From Ancistrus triradiatus (Eukaryota > Chordata > Actinopteri > Siluriformes > Loricariidae), in the NCBI GenBank assembly GCA_025084515.1, contig JAJAGP010000349.1, positions 170,001 to 234,000 on the forward strand: a stretch of DNA of 64,000 nucleotides, given 5' to 3'. The notes beneath the pieces are model-generated. The model was not told the DNA's origin. It saw nothing but the letters and a program-made list of their open reading frames with translations, and did not search any database. Below are positions 23,277 to 36,434 of this stretch, in pieces. Both the position numbers and the translations under genes were made by a program. Positions within the stretch are counted from its first letter, which is position 1; every line of letters starts with the position of its first letter.

Positions 23277-24814
23277 GACATTTACAGGATTATAAAGCTT
23301 TACGTACATTCATCTTCTTTCTGAGTGAGTTTATGAGAATCAATGCACCATCGCCGAGCATAATTTACTCGATTCCATTTCCTAGTCTCTCTGTGAGACG
23401 CTGTAATATTAGATTGCATCGTTCACGTCAAAACAATCCCATTACTACAGAGGGACGCTCTGATATTGCAGTCTGCACCGCACCCATCCCAAATCCTGAC
23501 AAACATCGCTCACTTTCACCATGAGCACCGGAGCTCTTTTTGCCGCCGCAGCAGATCCAAACCTGAAATTAGAAACGCTCGTTTCAAACCAAAGCAGGAG
23601 GCGAAAGGCAAAAACGCCACCCGCGTCTCAAAATCTAATATTTATAATGGAATTCTGTTTTTAATTACGTACAGCCCACGCTGCGGCAGAAAAGCTCAGA
23701 CACTTCACTTCTTTTACTGTTCCTCTAGGAGTTTATTATTTTATTATTTTATTTTATCCCTTAACTGTCAATCAAAGCTGAAAATAAACCCAGCTCGCTC
23801 ATCAGGATGTTTATTCAGACCTGTAAATAATGCAAATTGATCATAAACGATCCAAACGATCCATCCAACACATCAGGTGTGTAGCAGACCCAATAAAACA
23901 CCCCAAATGAACCACACTGACATAAATGAGTAGCGCATAAAACGACCCTAACTCACCAACAAACGCTATAAACAATCCAAATTATCCATACAACACAATA
24001 AAGAAGCTGTATATAAAAGTTCTTAGATGGCCAAAGCTGCCCTCCAGTCCCAATAAAATGCCCAAATTAAGCCCCGAATCTCATAAATCACCAAACTTAA
24101 TACCAAGTGCTTCCAAAAATCACAATGACATAAAAAGAACCGCTCATAAAAAAGTCCATAAATAACCCAAACTGCAACCTGGTGAACTACTTAAATGGAT
24201 CACAATGATCACAACATGACCAGATCTGTTCATTCACCCCTACATATAACCCTGAACTAAAAAAGGGAAGCAAAGCATCCAGTTCTGGGTTCAGAGCCTA
24301 GCCCTGAGTTCAGTGTGCACAGGCTCAGCCTGGGCAGGGCACCAGTGCATCTCAGGGCTCAGTGCAACACACCCCCTTGCCCTCTAGCACAGAGCTGGCT
24401 CTTACCTCGAAGACACAGGTGGTGTTCTACACACTCAGACCCACAGGTAAGCGCCATTTAACGTCCACTTTAACGTCCAAGGTCTTAAGATTTATAATCT
24501 GAAATAAAAATCTGCCTTATTATACATGTTAATCAGTTCCAGAAGGCGGTCAAACAAGTCAGAATCGACTCTGCCAATAAGAAGTAGCGTAAATAGGATT
24601 AATCCGGTCTCGACGCCCAAATGATTGTTTTTTTATGGCCAGATTTGGATGTAATTAATGATTAAAAGCATGAATAAAGCAAAGGAACGTAATTCAATAA
24701 TAAAAATAATAATCAATACAGACAGGAAACAACTGAAATATGAATGAAGCTTTACAGCCACTGAGACGAACGCAGTTTCAGCACAGAGACTGAGGGAGCG
24801 TCTGATATAATATA

Positions 24815-24848
<34 letters not shown>

Positions 24849-25610
24849 TATATAACAAAACAACACAGTATACATAACACGCCTATGATCGCACCCTAGT
24901 ATGTCTGCTTCTTTTGGGTTTCGGAGCATTATCACCACCGACTGGACTGGATGACGTGCATCAACTTTGGAAGATCGCACCACTGAGTGTTCTACTTAGG
25001 GTCCCCATGTTCTGTTGTAATTCTGTTCACATTTAGTAGCAAAAACAATTCAAACAGACCGCTCAAATTGCTTGAGTGAAGAGGCGAGAATCTAACATGA
25101 CATAACACTAGTACAAGTGAAGCCTGGCGCCACCTGTTGACAGAAAAGAGAACCAACGTCTTGAAAAACCAATACGTTTTTGTTTTTGTTCCTCGGTTAG
25201 TGTTACGTTTCATAAAAGATCCAAAGACACGAATGTCTGTATTGTACAGTACAGTACTGAACTAAATGTTGTAATACTGTGCTTCAAATAACATTAGGAA
25301 TTTTTCCATGAATATTATTAATAATAGGTGCAAAGGATCTAAACTACAATGTCAGAACATAACACGGATGTTAAACAGAACGTCCAGATTTGTCATTTTC
25401 TCTCGTTGTGGGTTTGTATCTGTGCAGGGATTTTGAATCTTCAGATCTGATGCTGTAAAATCACCAAGAACATCACAAATCTAGAACCTCCATGATCAAG
25501 AACCTGCCTACAGAACCAGATCTGCTGTAGCAACGACAGTTTTCATTATCGTCCCAGGTTTTGAGCTTTAGATTGTACTTGCTTTTATTATGAAAAAATG
25601 ACAGACTAAG
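23277..25610. other. intron 2 of tenm1, no gene seen
   Basis: No exon was recognised. A degenerate SINE-like patch lies at about 24275-24390 (GGGCAGGGCACCAGTGCATC resembles SINE bodies), and (CA)n at 24818-24847. At 23840-24240 variants of CCAAATGA and CCATAAATAACCCAAAC recur at irregular spacing, perhaps an old tandem array. Confidence 0.5.
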
Positions 25611-25618
25611 AAAATGCA

Positions 25619-25893
<275 letters not shown>

Positions 25894-26052
25894 TCAGCAG
25901 CTCTCTGTTGAGAGGGAACTGGTTATTGCGTCACAGACAAATAAAGCTCATTTCACTCTCTGCTCTCAGGATGGCCCTTTATCTGTGGGGGCGCTGTTGG
26001 ACCGGTCACGGCACCACACAGCTCGTCCATTTTCCTTTTTACTTTATTTTAT

Positions 26053-26056
<4 letters not shown>

Positions 26057-26105
<49 letters not shown>
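26057..26105. repeat. (TA)n microsatellite
   Basis: About 48 bases of alternating TA follow an ATTTT-rich lead. It is the only long TA tract in the window. Confidence 0.93.
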
Positions 26106-26109
<4 letters not shown>

Positions 26110-27570
26110 TCATGTAGAACTGTATTCATCTATTCATTATGAATTACTTCATGCCTATTTATTTATTTATTTCCGCATCTCATCTGATCACATGTACGAA
26201 CTTAATGTTGCAGTGAATAAAACGTTCTCTAGTGAAGTGTTCTTTAGGATAAGGTGACATGCAATGAACGCTAAATTCTACAGAATTCATTTCAATCCTA
26301 CACGATTACAGCATTTAAGAGATTTTATTAGGATTTCTCAAACCCTGATCAACCAGCTGAGGAGCTAAACGAGTCTTTTCAGTGATGTACGATTTCCCTT
26401 TGTTTTTAATAAACTCGCGTTGTTGCTTAAACTCACTTTTCAGAGCCGAGCAGCGTTTCAGTTCCTGCGTGTGATCCATCACTGCTTTGCTGTAATAAAG
26501 CTTTATTTCCGTCCGTGTTATTTATTTGATGAATAGCTCTCAGAGGGCACAACGCTGTCCCCGCGTCCCTAAAACACACCCCGTAGACACACTCCAAAAA
26601 TAAAGATATTATTGGAAGGGTCATGGCACGGACTCTCGGGGAAAGAGCAGTATATCTGGACCTTTTATAAAGCTTGAAACTCTCACTAAAAACAATACCG
26701 TGGTGCTTTCTGCCCTTTAAACACTGCGGTTCTCTTTTCCGTCAGCAGGTGTCGCACGGGGACTCATTGTCCGTCATTCAGACGTGAATTAGACGGAAAT
26801 AAGACAGATTTTTATCTTTTAAATTCCTAAAACCTCGAACTCTTAAAACACTCGATACAGCAATATATTGCGATATTTACTTTTGTGATATACTGCATCA
26901 ACTTTCAGCTCAGCTGAAATATGGACTTTTTTTGAAGGAAGGAAAAACATTCATATGGAGTGTAAACTACAATCTCCGCTCCTGTAGATGGCGCAGTACA
27001 GTGTTTGGACTCAATTTATCAGCTGAATTATGAATGGAAGGTGATGGATTAACATCATAAACGGATTAATGTGGAATATCGGAATGTATCGCGACAGAAT
27101 CGTATCGTGAAGTCCTTTCCAGTAGCACAGATGTTAAACAGCTGACAGGCCATAATAAATGCTGCTTTGGTGTAACATTTTAGAGAACGTTTCACTCTTT
27201 GTTTGTTTGTTTCTTGAGAAGGTTCTCCATCTATTGAACTAGAACTAGGTACAACTTCAAAGGGCTGTGCACTTATAAGGGGGTCCCTGGTGCCTGGACG
27301 AGGTGTGCGATTGTATTAAAAGCATTCTGGATAATCCCTTGGTGCATCCATGATGGTTCTTTAGGGACCGTGGAAGGTTCATGGGCTAATAAAACTGTTC
27401 CTTAAAACAATCTGAAGTCCTAAAGAACGCTTCTTGGTTTTTTTTGCTGTTATGCAGAGGTTCCTTAGCGTTATATTATAGGTTCCTTGGGTAGATTTAA
27501 TAGTCCTTTCAGATGGACAAACCCTATTGTGTGTGTAGTTTATTGATGGTGTGTGCTTTGCATCGTAAAG
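26106..27570. other. intron 2 of tenm1, no gene seen
   Basis: No exon recognised. Between 27200 and 27510, motifs of the type GGTTCTTTAGGGA and GAGGTTCCTTAG recur; they resemble the arms of short fish MITEs or decayed minisatellites. Confidence 0.45.
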
Positions 27571-27870
<300 letters not shown>

Positions 27871-27872
<2 letters not shown>

Positions 27873-29215
27873 CATCAAAAGTCTCCGAGTCCCTGAAATT
27901 ATTCAGACTGTTCCTTTTCTCCCCTCACACACAGATTGTGCTGAGCATTCTGGGTAGTGTGGTATTTTTTCCATTTTAAATATTACTTCATTTTTAGGAT
28001 CTTCTGTATCTTCTCCTCCCTGTAACCGACCAAATCCAAATTTTTTGGGATCAACTCTAGGTATCTGCAGTTTGTCACCCTGGTTCCTGTGTGGTTCCTG
28101 TGTGGTTCCTGTGAGTTCCTCAGATCATTTCCAGCATCTGCTCCGTTTAATCACTCTCATTACCGTCTGGTTAGCCCGAGTTCCTCTGCACCCCGGGTGA
28201 AGTGTCCTGTAACTAATGAGAACCAGGGACCCTTGTAATCAGGGTTCTTAGGAAAGCCTGAGACCCAGAGCAGTGCTCGAACCGAAGGAACAACACAGAA
28301 AAGATTCCACATTCTACGTTCTACTCTGAACTCCAGGTTTGAAAGAAAGCACATTCAGGTTTGAACTCTTGTTCCGGGATTCATCTGTATTCTTAAAGGT
28401 GTTTCTGGGTTCTTGTTAAAACAAAAAAAGGTTCCTGAATGATTTAAAAAGGCCACCAGACTCTTGAAACATGTTTCATTAAAGATCACAGTTTCTGAGA
28501 ATGTCCTTGGGTTTTCAGCCAGGTCCTGTGGTTCATGAAAATGTTCCTGCAGAGCTTCTTGGGTGCTGATAATGATGTTAAGGCTCCGAATTATTTATAA
28601 AGGTCAAAAAGGTCCTTTTCTCCTCATCGGTAGGGACATAGCGATGCGCCGCGATCCAGACACGGGACGAGGCACCGTCTGGCTGGATTATGCTTTCGTG
28701 ATTGCACCACTGAAACACTCACAGAGGCACGGCTCTTTTATTCTAATCGCAGCGCACTGCTAGAGACTCCTCTTGTTAGTTCGTATTCGTATAAGAAAAG
28801 TGCAAGGGTATTTGGAATGGTTGCTCTTTAGAAAAATAGACATGTTTTCACATAACTATTCAAGATATGGCTACAATAGGGCATTGTGTTTACCACTTTA
28901 AACCTCTCGTTTCTTTTAATTGCAGGGGACTAAAGGGTTTTTTTTTGTTTAAGAACTTGTACAAGATAGTTTTGCATTGCTAAAAACACTACTTAAGAAA
29001 CTAATAACAAATACTTCCCAAATAATTCACAAACTTAAATTTCACAAGAGTTTCAGTGGAACCCACCTTATAAATCCATAATCCCACACCTGACGCAACA
29101 CACAGACAGACACCCAAAGAGAAAGAAAATAAATAAATATTCAAAGAAATTCTATGTGTTAATGAAACATTTTTTGTTTCTGTATAACTTTCTTGGTTCT
29201 TGATAATGCCTCAGG
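27871..29215. other. intron 2 of tenm1, with a short 12-bp repeat
   Basis: GGTTCCTGTGTG is repeated three times at about 28081-28115. GGTTCCTG-type words stay frequent to 28560. No exon recognised. Confidence 0.45.
28960..29140. mobile_element. AT-rich dispersed repeat, copy 1 (partial)
   Basis: Blocks AACAAATACTTCCCAAATAA, CCCACCTTATAAATCCATAA and CACAC-rich sequence recur in the same order at 31045-31140 and at 33200-33300. The three copies share orientation. Confidence 0.55.
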
Positions 29216-29221
29216 ATTCTT

Positions 29222-29228
29222 AGTGTGT

Positions 29229-29268
<40 letters not shown>

Positions 29269-29365
29269 TCACACACTCAAAGACTCATCTGGAACCCGAG
29301 AGAGAGTTTAGCATCATCCGTCAGCCGTCACTCATCCAGAGCCAAGCGGAAGAACTAGAGAGAGA

Positions 29366-29398
<33 letters not shown>

Positions 29399-29436
29399 TG
29401 TGAGTGTGAGTGTGTGTGTGTGAGTGAGAGTGTGAG

Positions 29437-29487
<51 letters not shown>

Positions 29488-29505
29488 CAGAGACAGAGAG
29501 AGTGA
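29222..29505. repeat. (TG)n/(GA)n compound microsatellites
   Basis: TG tract at 29222-29268, then GA-TG-GA compound tract at 29357-29503 with TGAG interruptions. Confidence 0.92.
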
Positions 29506-29539
29506 CGTTTCCAGTGCTTTATGACAGTCAGACACACTG

Positions 29540-29705
29540 CACTTAATGTCTTCGGATTGTTAAGGGAGCTGAGGTCCACCAAATAGAGGGAGAACATGCA
29601 AATCACACAGACAGGGACTCCGTCTGCGAGTGTTCTCTTCTAGTGGGTGTGTTTACAGAGCGGCACAGCCTTCCATTCGAACCCGGGCCCTCAGGACGTG
29701 TCCTC
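29540..29705 (-). mobile_element. degraded SINE fragment
   Basis: GGGAGAACATGCAAATC and CATTCGAACCCGGGCC are signature pieces of teleost tRNA-derived SINEs read on the minus strand (box B at the second piece). The body between them is shortened. Confidence 0.5.
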
Positions 29706-29879
29706 TCCAGCAGCTCTTTCTAATTAAGGTGTAATGAATGTGAGATTAATTTATTCCGAGCCGGTTTGTTTATTATTAAAGCCTGAATTAAGTCCTGTAA
29801 GGATCCTGTGCTGCTGCAGAGTGTGTGTACTAAATACACGGCTCTGGCACTGCAGCCACACGACCTTTACCGACACACA

Positions 29880-29909
29880 CATTCTGACATTTAGCGTGTC
29901 AACACACAC

Positions 29910-29970
<61 letters not shown>

Positions 29971-30080
29971 CCTCTTATACATCGCTTGACTTTAGAGCTG
30001 AAATCCATCACGACCTCAGCAGGACATCCTGTTACTGCCAACACCACACTGTGTGTGTATGTGTGTATGTGTGTGTGTGT
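29880..30080. repeat. (CA)n and (TG)n microsatellites
   Basis: CA tract at 29905-29967 with CCCACC breaks and a short TG tract at 30050-30080. Confidence 0.9.
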
Positions 30081-30235
30081 AGTTTCCATGACCAAGCCGC
30101 AGAGCTGGTGTAAAGCACCGGCACTGGACTCTGGAACATCTCATTAATGGATTCCTTTCCAGAATGTTCTGTAATATATAAGAAGCTCAGCTGTGTTTAA
30201 ACCAGTTCAATCTAATCTAATCAAATCTTTTCCAT

Positions 30236-30625
30236 CCCGGTATGATGTGCATACTTCACATTCTATTCGAACTTTGACTCCATGACTTTAGTTCGCTCTT
30301 AGATTTATCATCATACCCCGGCCACTTAATGTCGATGTGCATACTTCACATTCTATTCGAACTTTGACTCCATGACTTTAGTTCGCTCTTAGATTTATCA
30401 TCTACGCCGCCCAAGGAGGTTGGGTTCCCTTTTTGAGTCTTGGTCCTCCCAAGGTTTCTTCCTAGAACTAGGGAGTTTTTCCTTGCCACTGTCGCCCTAG
30501 GCTCGCTCAATTTGGGATTGGACGTAGTTATTAGGAGATAATCTAAACTTGTAAAGTTGCTTTGAGACAATGCTCCATTGTAAAAAGCGCTATATAAATA
30601 GATCTGACTTGACTTGACTTGACTA
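30236..30625 (-). mobile_element. dispersed teleost repeat, copy B, with internal duplication
   Basis: The reverse complement starts with the same AAGTCAAGTCAAGTCAGAT lead as copy C and follows it base for base with few changes. At its far end a segment of about 75 bases (from GTGCATACTTCACATTC) occurs twice, starting at 30247 and 30337, a 90-bp period. The two halves are almost identical, so this duplication is younger than the insertion. Confidence 0.82.
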
Positions 30626-30954
30626 CCTGTCCGTACTGATGGTGTGGTTGCTTTTCTTTTTCTTTTTTAGGACCTTATTGAGTCATCACTTTTTATTTTA
30701 TTGTTCCGGATCTTTCTGGTTTTCGTTCCATTTATACCTCTAATGATCATCGAATTTTATGTTTGATTTTTATCGATTGCTTTCAGTTTCCGTGTTACTG
30801 CTGCATCATTTCTGTTTCTTTATTGTTACAGCTCTCGCGCAGCTCCTTTAATAAGTAAGAACGTAATGGTGCCCCCTTACACAGAGATCTAACACTCTAG
30901 AAGGTTCCAGAACCCGACAAGTTCCCCAGCGCTCCAGAATGTGTGTATTCTTTT

Positions 30955-31590
30955 TTTATTTTGTTTTTTTTTTGAGGAATTTGGTCAGGATGTTAAAACG
31001 GTTGAAACAGGCACAAATCAAACGGTAATAAACAAAATGGAAAATAACAAATACTACACAAGTTACTAAACTCCTCTAGATTTTCAGTTTAGCCCACCTT
31101 ATAAATCAATAACCCCAAACATACGCACAAAACCAAATTACAAAAAAAATAAGATAATAATAATTAAATAAAAAAATTAATAAAAAATTATAAACAAAAT
31201 TTAAGAAAGGGTCTTCAACAAACGCCCGAGTGTGCGCCCCCTATTGGCCATTTTTGAGAATTAGAAGTCCTAGCCTTCGCTCTGCTCTTAGCGAGACGAA
31301 GAATTCTTTCAGTTGGAAGTCTTGTTTTTCTCCCTCTCATCCCTTATCCGCTATTTTTTGTGCCTCGAGAAGATTAAGTTCGGTCTGAGTGGGACATTTT
31401 TTATAGGGCCTGGTCACATTTAATCACTCTTTTCAAATTTCCTTCAGGTAGTCTTCCCTCTTAAATCCTCACTTTCCCCCTTTTTATATATGTATTTAAT
31501 TTTTCATTCTGTTTGTAATTATTATTTTTGTATATATGGGTATTTTTGTATGACATTTAAAAGCAATAAAAATATTTATAAAAAAGGGGA
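30955..31590. mobile_element. AT-rich dispersed repeat, copy 2
   Basis: It shares with 33110-33500 the order: AATAACAAAT, TTCAGTTTAGCCCACC, TTATAAATC, CACTTTCC, then TTTTTATATATG and ATATATGGGTATTTTT. It ends AGCAATAAAAATATTTATAA, which looks like the polyadenylation end of a retroposed element. The class is uncertain; a LINE 3' UTR is one possibility. Confidence 0.55.
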
Positions 31591-31881
31591 GGTTCACATA
31601 AGCTCCATGTATTCATATCTGAAAAGGTTTGATTATGTAAATTAGCTGCTTCTTTCTAGAATGTTCTGTTTATTCCAGACTAAATCCACACCGCATCCGG
31701 AATCCACAATCTACACAGTTCTAATGCGAACCTTTGTTCCTTCCAAATGCTCCACATGTTCTAGAATGTACTAATGGATGTTAGCTGGTTCCGTTTGTAC
31801 CAGAACATCAATATTACAATGAGCGCATCAAGCGTTGTACATCCCAGAAAGCATTTCAGAGAATCTGCTACCACATTCCAG

Positions 31882-31886
<5 letters not shown>

Positions 31887-31946
<60 letters not shown>
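31887..31946. repeat. (GA)n microsatellite
   Basis: About 60 bases of pure GA. Confidence 0.95.
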
Positions 31947-31948
<2 letters not shown>

Positions 31949-32388
31949 TTCTGGTTGGTTTAGCTCAGTTACACCCAGAGCAGATCAGAGGTTGTTCTAC
32001 AAGATCGCTATTTTTAATTACCATTTAATTATTTTATCTAATCAATCGTGTTCATTTGACCTAATTGGAATGGTCGCAGCTGATGAATAAGGAATCCGTT
32101 CAGCGTTCAGACCCCAGAATGGATTTCGATTCTGAACTCTTTCCTAGGTTCGGCCAACGCAGAAACTTTCTAACAGTAGCCGCAGCCTAGAATTTGTAAA
32201 ACGCGTTACACAAACGAGCTCATATCCAATTCATTAATCCAGATAGAGTGGGAGTGGGCGTGGCCTCTCAATTAACCACCAATGGAAGGACCGGAAGATC
32301 TGGCTTTAACGTAAAAATAAATCAGAAAGCAAATAATACGGGAGGCAGGAGCTTCAGAAGAAACTGCATTACAAACATGCCAGCACTC

Positions 32389-32435
<47 letters not shown>

Positions 32436-32528
32436 CAACAGAATTCAATTTAAGGTATTAAAATATACATCACTCTCTCAGCAGCTGTTTGAAAAGTGGG
32501 ATCATCTCTTCAAAGCCTCGAATGGCAT

Positions 32529-32594
<66 letters not shown>

Positions 32595-33109
32595 CCAAGC
32601 AGCGTGAGCCCAGCCTTCAATTTATCCTGATTCCAAGACAAAAGGTAAAACCCTCTGGTTTAGCTCGTTAAGCGTCTCTAAACGAGCTTTCTGTGACCCC
32701 GCCCTGCCCGTACGTCAACAAACGCGCCATCTACAGACAGATCAAAAGGAGTCTCCTTTCTGTTTGGGAGATAATTAGGTTCCCCAAAGGATGTAATTGC
32801 TTCCCAGGTGATTACCGCCTGTGTGTGTAAGAAAAGAGACCCCATTAAAGTCACCAAACGGTTCAGATCCTGGTGAGAGTGAAACCAGGGAGCTTCTCTC
32901 GGAGTTTAGGGTTCTTTATCAGGGGTGGAACGATACACTGAGCTCACCATTCCATTTGATCACGCTCAGTGACGTTATATTAATAAAAAACTTCTGTCCC
33001 TGTGATGAAAAGAAATGAGGATTAAAACTGTAAACAAAATTCTCATCAGTGTATCTTAAATAACCGAGAAAACACTCCTTTTTTCTGAAGAACAACATTT
33101 AATACAAAA
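31947..33109. other. intron 2 of tenm1; microsatellites and a possible conserved patch
   Basis: (TG)n at 32393-32428 and (CA)n at 32531-32591. The stretch 32005-32100 (TTAATTACCATTTAATTA and TGACCTAATTGG) and 32740-32820 (GAGATAATTAGG) are AT-core-rich, non-repetitive and could be regulatory. No exon is seen. Confidence 0.5.
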
Positions 33110-33500
33110 TACTGTCCTCTTCTTGCACAAAAATCAGAACCAAACATTTAAAGAAATTAGAAACAGACACAACTCAAACAGCCATAAACAAAATGAATAA
33201 CAACAAATTTTGAACAAATAATTGACAAAATTCCTCAAAACTTTCAATTTTAACCCACCTTATTATAACCCCCCAATGCCCAAACACACAAACATACACG
33301 CACAATAAAATAAAATAAAAACATAAATAAATAATAAAAAAAAAAAAAATGACACATTTTTAAATGAATTTTAAAACGAATTTTAAATCCCCACTTTCCA
33401 CAATTTTTTATTTTTTTATTTATTTTTTTATTCTGTTGTTTTATTATTTTATTTTTTATATATATGGGTATTTTTTATATTTGAGGGGTCTTTTTTTGCT
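33110..33500. mobile_element. AT-rich dispersed repeat, copy 3
   Basis: Same block order as copies 1 and 2 (ACAACAAATTTTGAACAAAT, TTTTAACCCACCTTAT, ATATATGGGTATTTTT). It lies about 320 bases from the donor of tenm1 exon 2. Confidence 0.55.
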
Positions 33501-33823
33501 GTATGTACTTTTCATGCATAAAATGTTTTAGTCTGCCACACTTCAAAGAAATGAGAAGCAGTGTTAATGAACATTTAAGCCCCCTGGTGTTCAGAAAATA
33601 CAACTGCATTAGATGTTGTAATTAACAAGAATGCTTGATCCGACCCAATGATGCACATCGTACCATTTTTGCATCGTTAGAGCTTTATTCTTTATATTCT
33701 TTATTCGAGATGTAAGGTTCGAAGGCTACCAAAACCCCTCAGCTATGATGCTGCGTGATACGAGTCTAGCGTAATGTTACGTCCCCCCCCCCCACACACA
33801 CACTCTCACAGAGGAGGACTCAC

Positions 33824-34084
33824 CGTTGTCGTTCTCTTGCTCGCCCCGCCCCTCCTGTTCCGTGTCGGTGAGAGACAGAAGCGAATTTGCACGGCTTGAG
33901 GCGCGAGAACTGCGCTCCGACTTCACTTCCTGCATCCACAGGCGAAGGGCGTGGTCTGGAGACGCCCCGCCTACGGATTCAGGGTCAGAGGCGACGCCCA
34001 GCGAGCCCCCGCCGGGATACGCCAGCTCCTGGTTGGCTGAGTGCAGCTCGGTTTGGAAATCGGGGAAAAACGTCTGAGTCGAAT
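33824..34084 (-). CDS. tenm1: teneurin-1, coding exon 2
   Basis: The 261-nt exon starts after CTCTCTCCCAG (AG at 34085-34086) and ends GACAACG/GTGAGT (GT at 33822-33823), phase 1 at both ends. It completes Asp72 and supplies residues 73-158 plus the first base of codon 159. It reads LAYPGGGSLG, then ASPDHALRLW, then SSRANSLLSLTDTE and QENDN. ASPDHALRxW and SSRANSxLSLTDT are conserved teneurin N-terminal motifs and agree best with teneurin-1. It is GC-rich compared with its introns. In tenm genes phase-1 cassette exons of the cytoplasmic domain are often alternatively used; skipping this exon would keep the frame. Confidence 0.94.
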
Positions 34085-34178
34085 CTGGGAGAGAGGAACA
34101 AAGGAAACAAAGATCAAAGAGAAAAGCAGGAACAAAAAAAACAAGGGAAATGGAAAAAAGTATGAATAAGGAACGTGA

Positions 34179-34182
<4 letters not shown>

Positions 34183-34249
<67 letters not shown>
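34183..34249. repeat. (GA)n microsatellite
   Basis: About 66 bases of GA, 100 bases upstream of the exon 2 acceptor on the gene strand, where it reads as a long CT tract. Confidence 0.95.
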
Positions 34250-34252
<3 letters not shown>

Positions 34253-34675
34253 TATGCCTCTTTAAATTAAGGTCTCATCGCCACGGCGACCAGTTGACTC
34301 CTTTCTCATACACACACCTTTATCTGTTTGTCTCTCGCTCTTGTTTCCGTGGTAACGAGAAAAAGTATTTGCCCAGTCATGCGTGATATGTCTTATAAAT
34401 ATTGCGTCTAATTATTTTCCTAAAGATAATAGCAGTTTCCGTAACATTCTTAACAACATTCCTAGAGGTGCGTGTCGGTACTGCAAGGAGTGTTTCAATT
34501 TTAAAAAGACTCAACAGTCATTGGTAACAGTCAAAGTTGGCGATTTATTAGCATTAATAATTGTAAAAACTATATTTTAAAATATTTCTAAAACATTTGT
34601 AATGTAAATGTCTAATTCAAATGTGTTAACATAATTATTAATAATTCATAAATGCTCTTTTTTAAAGTTGACATA
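34250..34675. other. intron 1 of tenm1, no gene seen
   Basis: AT-rich sequence leading to the TA target site of Tc1 copy 3. Confidence 0.45.
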
Positions 34676-36251
34676 CAGTCGTATGAAAAAGTTTGGGCAC
34701 CCCTGATAATTTTTATGATTTTAGTTTATAAATCATTGGTTGTTCAGATCAGCAACTTGAGTTAAATATATCATATAGCAGATGAACACCGTGATATTTG
34801 AGAAGTGAAATGAAGTTTATAGGATTTACAGAAAGTGTGCAGTAAATTATTCAAACTAAATTAGGCAGGTGCATAAATTTGGGCACCCCAACAGAAAAAT
34901 GACATCAATATTTAGTAGATCCTCATTTTGTAGAAATAACAGCCGCTAAACGCTTCCTACAGCTTCCAGTCTGGATTCTGGTTGAAGGTGCTTTGGACCA
35001 TTCTTCTTTAGAAACATCTCCAGTTCAGTCATCTTTGATGGTTTCCAAGCATGGACAGCCCACATTTTCAGTAATATTCATGTCTGGGGACTGAGATGGC
35101 CATTCCAGAACGTTGTACTGGTTCCTCTGCATGAATGCCTTAGTAGATTATGAGCAGGGTTTGGGGTCGTTGGCCTCGGTGCAACTTTGTCACTGATTCT
35201 TGAACATTGTTCTTAAGAATCTGGAGATATTAACTGGAATCCATGCGACCCTCAATTTTAACAAGATTCCTAGTACCTGCACTGGCCACACAGTCCCGCG
35301 GGCATTATGGAACCGCCACCAAATTTTACTGTGGGTAGCAAGTGTTTGTCTTGGGATGCTGTGTTCCTTTTCCGCTCCTTGTTATGTCCAAATAACTCAA
35401 TTTTATTTCATCAGTACACAGCACTTTATTCCAAAATGAAGCTGGATTGTCCAAATGTGCTGTAGCACACCTCAAGTGACTCTGTTTGTGGCGTGTCTGC
35501 AGAAAAGGCTTCTTCTGCATTACTCTCCCATACAGCTTCTCCCTTGTGCAAAGTGCGCTGTATAGTTGACGATGAACAGTGACACCATCTGCAGCAAGAT
35601 GAGGTTTGTAGGTCTTTGGAGGTGGTCTGTGGCTTGACTATGACTGTTGTCACCATCCTTCGCCTCTGCCTATCTGAGATTTTTCTTGGTCTGCCCACTT
35701 CGGGAGTTCCTTAACTAGAACTGTGCCTGTGGTCTTCCATTGCCTCACTATGTTCCTCACAGTGGAAACTGACAGCTGAAATCTCTGAGAGAGCTTTTTC
35801 CCTTTCCCTGAACCATGATGTTGAACAACCTTTGTTTTCAGGCCATTTGAGAGTTGTTTTTGAGGCTCCCATGTTGCCACTCTTCAGAGAAGATGCAAAG
35901 AGGAGAAAAAACTTCCAATTGGCCACCTTAACACTTTCTCATAGTTGGATTCACTTGTGTATGTAGATCAAGGGTCAATGAGCTTACAAAACAAATTTTG
36001 TGTTCCAATAATTAGTGCTAAAGGTTATTCAAATGACAAGGTTGCTCAAATTTATGCACCTGCCTAATTTTGTTTGAATAATTACTGCACACTTTCTGTA
36101 AAACCTATAAACTTCATTTCACTTCTCAAATATCACGGTGTTCATCTGCTATATGATATATTTACCTGAAATTGCTGAGCTGGACAACCAATGATTTATA
36201 AATAAAAATCATGAAAATTATCAGGGGTGCCCAAACCTTTTCATACGACTG
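34676..36251 (-). mobile_element. Tc1/mariner-type DNA transposon, copy 3 (inactive)
   Basis: The 1576-bp element is flanked by TA (34674-34675 and 36252-36253). Left end CAGTCGTATGAAAAAGTTTG matches the reverse complement of the right end with few differences, and the repeats continue for about 215 bases (ATAATTTTTATGATTT, TATCATATAGCAGATGAACA, AAGTGTGCAGTAA). It is a third Tc1 family. The transposase is on the minus strand. It lies between tenm1 exons 1 and 2 and ends 184 bases from the donor of exon 1. Confidence 0.94.
34915..35880 (-). pseudogene. Tc1-type transposase, heavily broken
   Basis: The N-terminal part keeps a helix-turn-helix segment (KLSQRFQLSVSTVRNIVRQW) and, in another frame, GRPRKISDRQRRR. 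VLCTDEIKL holds the first catalytic Asp region. The middle, where the second Asp should be, has stops and deletions. NVLEWPSQSPDMNITEN near 35100 is the block before and including the catalytic Glu. At least four frame changes or stops are present. Confidence 0.88.
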
Positions 36252-36434
36252 TAGATATACTTGCATTACATTTGCATTGAATCACTATTCAATTGATTTA
36301 TTAATAATAAAAATATGTTAATTAGATAAATACAGTTTTATCCTGCATTAAACCGTGCCTTTAATTTCAAAATGAAATATTCCATTCCTGCACAAGATCG
36401 TCAGAAGGGTTACAACCAAAAAGCCTGTGCGTAC
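36252..36434. other. start of intron 1 of tenm1
   Basis: The donor GTACGC (GT at 36433-36434) is followed by 180 bases of AT-rich intron up to Tc1 copy 3. No other feature seen. Confidence 0.6.
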
